Below, in pieces: positions 5,274 to 7,561 of a DNA stretch of 7,561 bases (position 1 is the first letter of the stretch; the number at the start of each line of letters is the position of its first letter). The stretch is from SVQP01 sp045606685 (GTDB lineage: Bacteria; Bacillota; Clostridia; Oscillospirales; CAG-272), in NCBI GenBank assembly GCA_045606685.1, contig JAZUSJ010000009.1, positions 1 through 7,561 of the forward strand, given 5' to 3'. Below the pieces are notes generated by a model that saw only the letters and a list, made by a program, of their open reading frames with translations, was not told the DNA's origin and searched no databases. A program made the position numbers and the translations under genes.

Positions 5274-7244
5274 ATGAATCAACAAAAACCCAAGTTTTAT
5301 ATCACGACCGCGATTGCGTACGCGTCCAAGAAGCCGCACTTCGGCAACACCTATGAGATCATCATGACCGACGCTGTCGCACGCTACAAGCGCGAGCGCG
5401 GATACGACGTGTTCTTCTGCACCGGCACCGACGAGCACGGTCTGAAGATCGAGAACTGCGCAAAGGAAGCCGGCATCACTCCCAAGCAATATGTTGACGG
5501 AGTAGCAGGCGAGATCAAGGCGATTTTTGACGGTATGGGCGCAAGTTATGACCACTTTATCCGCACCACGGACGATTATCACGTGGCAGCCGTCACCAAG
5601 ATCTTCAAGCGCTTCTACGACCAAGGCGATATTTATAAGGACAACTATGAGGGCTGGTACTGCACGCCCGACGAGTCTTTCTATCCTGCATCTCAAGTAG
5701 TTGATGGCAAATGCCCCGATTGTGGAAGAGAACTGGTCAAAGCGAACGAAGAAACCTACTACTTCAAAATGAGCAAGTATGCTGACCGTCTGATCAAGCA
5801 CATCGAGGACAACCCCGAGTTTATCTGGCCCGAGTCCAGAAAGAAGGAAATGGTCAATAACTTCCTCAAGGTTGAGGGCGGCCTGCAGGATCTGTGCGTT
5901 TCCCGTACCTCCTTTACCTGGGGCGTACCCACCTTCGATCCCAAGCACGTCATTTACGTGTGGCTGGACGCGCTGACCAATTATATCACCGCCATCGGCT
6001 ACGATCCCGATAAGAGCTTTGAAGAGCAGAGCGAGCAGTTCCGCAAGCTCTGGCCCTGCGACGTGCATATGATCGGTAAGGACATCCTGCGTTTCCATAC
6101 CATTTATTGGCCTATTTTCCTCATGGCCCTGGATCTGCCCCTGCCCAAGCAGGTATTTGCACATCCCTGGTTCATCGCAGGCATTGAAAAGATGTCCAAG
6201 TCGCGCGGCAACGTCATCTATGCCGACAAGCTGGCCGAGCACTTCGGTGTGGACGGCGTGCGCCATTACGCTTTGGCCGAAATGCCCTTCAATGCTGACG
6301 GTACAATCACCTATGATAACGTGATCAAGAGATTCAATACCGACCTTGTCAACAATCTCGGTAACCTTGTCAAGCGCACGCTTGATATGCAGAAGAAGTA
6401 CTTTGCAAAGCAGGTCGCAGCACCCGCTGAGTACAATGATACCGACAAGGATCTGATAGGCACCTGCGTGGAATGCTACAATAGGTACATTTCCTGCATG
6501 GATTCCTACCACATCGCGGACGCTGTTGCGGCTGTGTTCGATCTGTTCGGCAGAGCCAATAAGTATATTGACGAAACCACGCCCTGGACGCTGGCTAAGG
6601 ACGAGGCCAATAAGGAAAGACTCGGCACGGTCATGTATAACCTGCTTGAGGCGATCCGCTGGGGTGCGGTCATGCTGCTGCCCCTGCTGCCCGGTACTGC
6701 AAATGAGGTGCTTGGCATGCTGAACGCACAGGCTCGCAGTTTTGAGACCATCGGCACGGCTGACAAGTTCTGCGGCATCGCTGCAGGCAGCGAGGTTGCT
6801 GATTCCAAGGTGCTGTTTGCAAGAGTGGACGAGGCAAAGAAGCTGGAGGAGATCGCAAAGGAGCAGGAGGCAGAGGCTGCAAAGAACGCTCCCGCACCTG
6901 TAGTGGAAAAGCCCGAGGGCTGCGCGCTGATCGGTATTGACGCGTTTATGAACGTGGAGCTGCGCTCGGCACAGATTTTGAGCTGTGAGAAGGTACCCAA
7001 GGCAAAGAAGCTTTTGAAGCTGACCGTGGATCTCGGATACGAGCAAAGACAGGTGGTTTCGGGCATTGCAAAGTGGTACGAGCCGGACGCGCTGATCGGC
7101 AAGAAGATCATTCTTGTAGCGAACCTCAAGCCCGCAACGCTTTGCGGCATTGAGTCCAACGGCATGATTCTGGCAAGCGGCGAGGAGACCGTCCGTGTCG
7201 TCTTCCTTGCAGAAGATACGCCTCTTGGCGAACGCATCAGATAA
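5274..7244 (+). CDS. metG: Methionyl-tRNA synthetase with C-terminal tRNA-binding domain
   Basis: Charges tRNA-Met with methionine in the cytosol. The 656 residues match the long bacterial form. The class I catalytic domain shows PHFGN (21-25) at the HIGH position, GTDEHG (51-56), VWLDALTNY (229-237) and a perfect KMSKS (306-310). The zinc-knuckle region has C130, D133, C147 and C150, so one of the usual four cysteines is aspartate. The anticodon-binding helical domain follows (about 340-500), then an Ala/Glu/Lys-rich linker (518-545) and an EMAP/Trbp111-type OB fold (about 555-656) that aids tRNA binding and dimerisation. ATG has AAGAGGA 7 nt upstream. It is the third gene after nagA and the membrane protein. 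Substitution N25 for the second HIGH histidine is, from memory, shared by other clostridial MetG. Confidence 0.97.
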   Translation: MNQQKPKFYITTAIAYASKKPHFGNTYEIIMTDAVARYKRERGYDVFFCTGTDEHGLKIENCAKEAGITPKQYVDGVAGEIKAIFDGMGASYDHFIRTTDDYHVAAVTKIFKRFYDQGDIYKDNYEGWYCTPDESFYPASQVVDGKCPDCGRELVKANEETYYFKMSKYADRLIKHIEDNPEFIWPESRKKEMVNNFLKVEGGLQDLCVSRTSFTWGVPTFDPKHVIYVWLDALTNYITAIGYDPDKSFEEQSEQFRKLWPCDVHMIGKDILRFHTIYWPIFLMALDLPLPKQVFAHPWFIAGIEKMSKSRGNVIYADKLAEHFGVDGVRHYALAEMPFNADGTITYDNVIKRFNTDLVNNLGNLVKRTLDMQKKYFAKQVAAPAEYNDTDKDLIGTCVECYNRYISCMDSYHIADAVAAVFDLFGRANKYIDETTPWTLAKDEANKERLGTVMYNLLEAIRWGAVMLLPLLPGTANEVLGMLNAQARSFETIGTADKFCGIAAGSEVADSKVLFARVDEAKKLEEIAKEQEAEAAKNAPAPVVEKPEGCALIGIDAFMNVELRSAQILSCEKVPKAKKLLKLTVDLGYEQRQVVSGIAKWYEPDALIGKKIILVANLKPATLCGIESNGMILASGEETVRVVFLAEDTPLGERIR

Positions 7245-7255
7245 GAAATTGCAAA

Positions 7256-7283
7256 CGGGGCTGCCGCAGACGCGTCAGCCCCG
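7256..7283 (+). terminator. GC-rich stem-loop 11 bp after metG (possible terminator)
   Basis: Perfect 8-bp stem CGGGGCTG (7256-7263) with CAGCCCCG (7276-7283), 12-nt loop. Its place just after the metG stop suits a terminator, but no U-run follows on the plus strand, so it would be non-canonical or act as a 3'-end stabiliser. Confidence 0.5.
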
Positions 7284-7311
7284 AACATCATACGGAAAAG
7301 CAACGCAGGAT

Positions 7312-7382
7312 GAAAGTTTTGATCAAACTTTTCCAAAAGTTTGCGGGTCGAGGGCAGCGCCCTCGTCGCGCCCGCAGGCGCG
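7312..7382. repeat. Palindromic intergenic repeat block
   Basis: Consecutive palindromes: TTTGATCAAA core (7318-7327); CAAACTTTT (7324-7332) with AAAAGTTTG (7335-7343), 9-bp arms; CGAGGGC (7349-7355) with GCCCTCG (7359-7365), enclosed by GCGGG (7343-7347) and CCCGC (7371-7375); and the overlapping alternative CGCGCC/GGCGCG (7367-7382). This resembles, from memory, non-coding palindromic repeats spread through gut Clostridia genomes. It may be a small non-autonomous element or a strong bidirectional RNA structure. Confidence 0.6.
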
Positions 7383-7404
7383 AAAGTTCTCCAACGCTGT
7401 TTTA

Positions 7405-7436
7405 ATTTGCGAAGCAAATAATTTGCGTAGCAAATA
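7405..7436. repeat. 16-bp tandem repeat, two copies, each a hairpin
   Basis: Units 7405-7420 and 7421-7436 differ at one base. Each contains ATTTGC and GCAAAT arms around a 3-nt loop (GAA in the first, GTA in the second). The tandem palindromic layout suggests slippage duplication inside the repeat region. Confidence 0.75.
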
Positions 7437-7440
7437 TTTC

Positions 7441-7469
7441 TTCTTTTGCAGCTCCTTGCTCAAAAAGAA
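7441..7469. repeat. Imperfect inverted repeat
   Basis: TTCTTTTG (7441-7448) pairs with CAAAAAGAA (7461-7469) with one bulged A. It directly follows the tandem hairpins and seems part of the same element. Confidence 0.4.
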
Positions 7470-7514
7470 CGGAGTGGATTTCCTCAATGTTACATGTCCT
7501 AATTCATTCCATTC

Positions 7515-7544
7515 TTTTCTTTGACACCTCAGGCGCAAAGAAAA
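7515..7544. repeat. Inverted repeat TTTTCTTTG / CAAAGAAAA
   Basis: Perfect 9-bp arms (7515-7523 and 7536-7544) around a 12-nt loop. It may form the right part of the intergenic repeat cluster. No gene is supported between 7245 and 7561: the short open frames there run through these palindromes and lack ribosome binding sites. Confidence 0.6.
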
Positions 7545-7561
7545 TGAACCAGTAATTCGCT

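Noticed and set aside
5229..7046. 605-codon minus-strand open frame antisense to metG
   Set aside because: metG is certain on the other strand. The antisense product has no recognisable domain and its length is explained by codon bias.
7405..7436. CRISPR-like repeat
   Set aside because: Only two abutting 16-bp units with no spacers; this is a tandem palindromic repeat, not a CRISPR array.
7195..7538. Short open frames on both strands after metG (109 and 71 codons)
   Set aside because: They run through palindromes, lack ribosome binding sites, and the plus-strand one starts inside metG in another frame.

Overview
This 7.56 kb window looks like chromosomal DNA from an anaerobic Bacillota, probably a class Clostridia fermenter. 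The signs are strong AGGAGG-type ribosome binding sites, TATAAT promoters with 17-bp spacing, very AT-rich intergenic DNA between GC-richer genes, and Clostridia-type proteins. The species cannot be named from the sequence.

Left half (1-2827, minus strand): three genes read leftwards in the order ackA (acetate/propionate kinase), a class II aldolase of the L-fuculose-1-phosphate type, and a CoA-acylating aldehyde dehydrogenase (PduP/EutE type) cut by the left edge. The aldolase carries a C-terminal tail and the dehydrogenase an N-terminal head that both look like bacterial microcompartment (BMC) encapsulation peptides and resemble each other. An aldolase with a C-terminal encapsulation peptide beside a PduP-type dehydrogenase is the hallmark of fucose/rhamnose glycyl-radical microcompartments (GRM5 type, as in Clostridium phytofermentans). 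The inferred route is: deoxysugar phosphate to lactaldehyde (aldolase), 1,2-propanediol to propionaldehyde (diol dehydratase, not in the window), propionaldehyde to propionyl-CoA (dehydrogenase), propionyl-phosphate (phosphotransacylase, not in the window), and finally propionate plus ATP (the kinase). Shell proteins and the glycyl-radical enzyme are expected beyond the left edge but are not seen here.

Middle (2828-3271): a 444-bp AT-rich divergent control region. It holds a strong ackA-proximal promoter, a possible distal ackA promoter overlapped by a Rex-like operator (12 of 14 fixed positions), several other inverted repeats, and a near-consensus extended -10 promoter for the rightward operon.

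Right half (3272-7244, plus strand): nagA (N-acetylglucosamine-6-phosphate deacetylase), a DUF975-like membrane protein whose GTG start overlaps the nagA stop, and metG (methionyl-tRNA synthetase with the C-terminal tRNA-binding domain) 20 bp later. Spacing suggests one operon.

Right end (7245-7561): no convincing gene. It holds a GC-rich hairpin just after metG, then a dense run of palindromes and a 16-bp tandem repeat, probably an intergenic repeat element of a kind common in Clostridia. Long open frames antisense to the BMC genes and to metG are codon-bias shadows.
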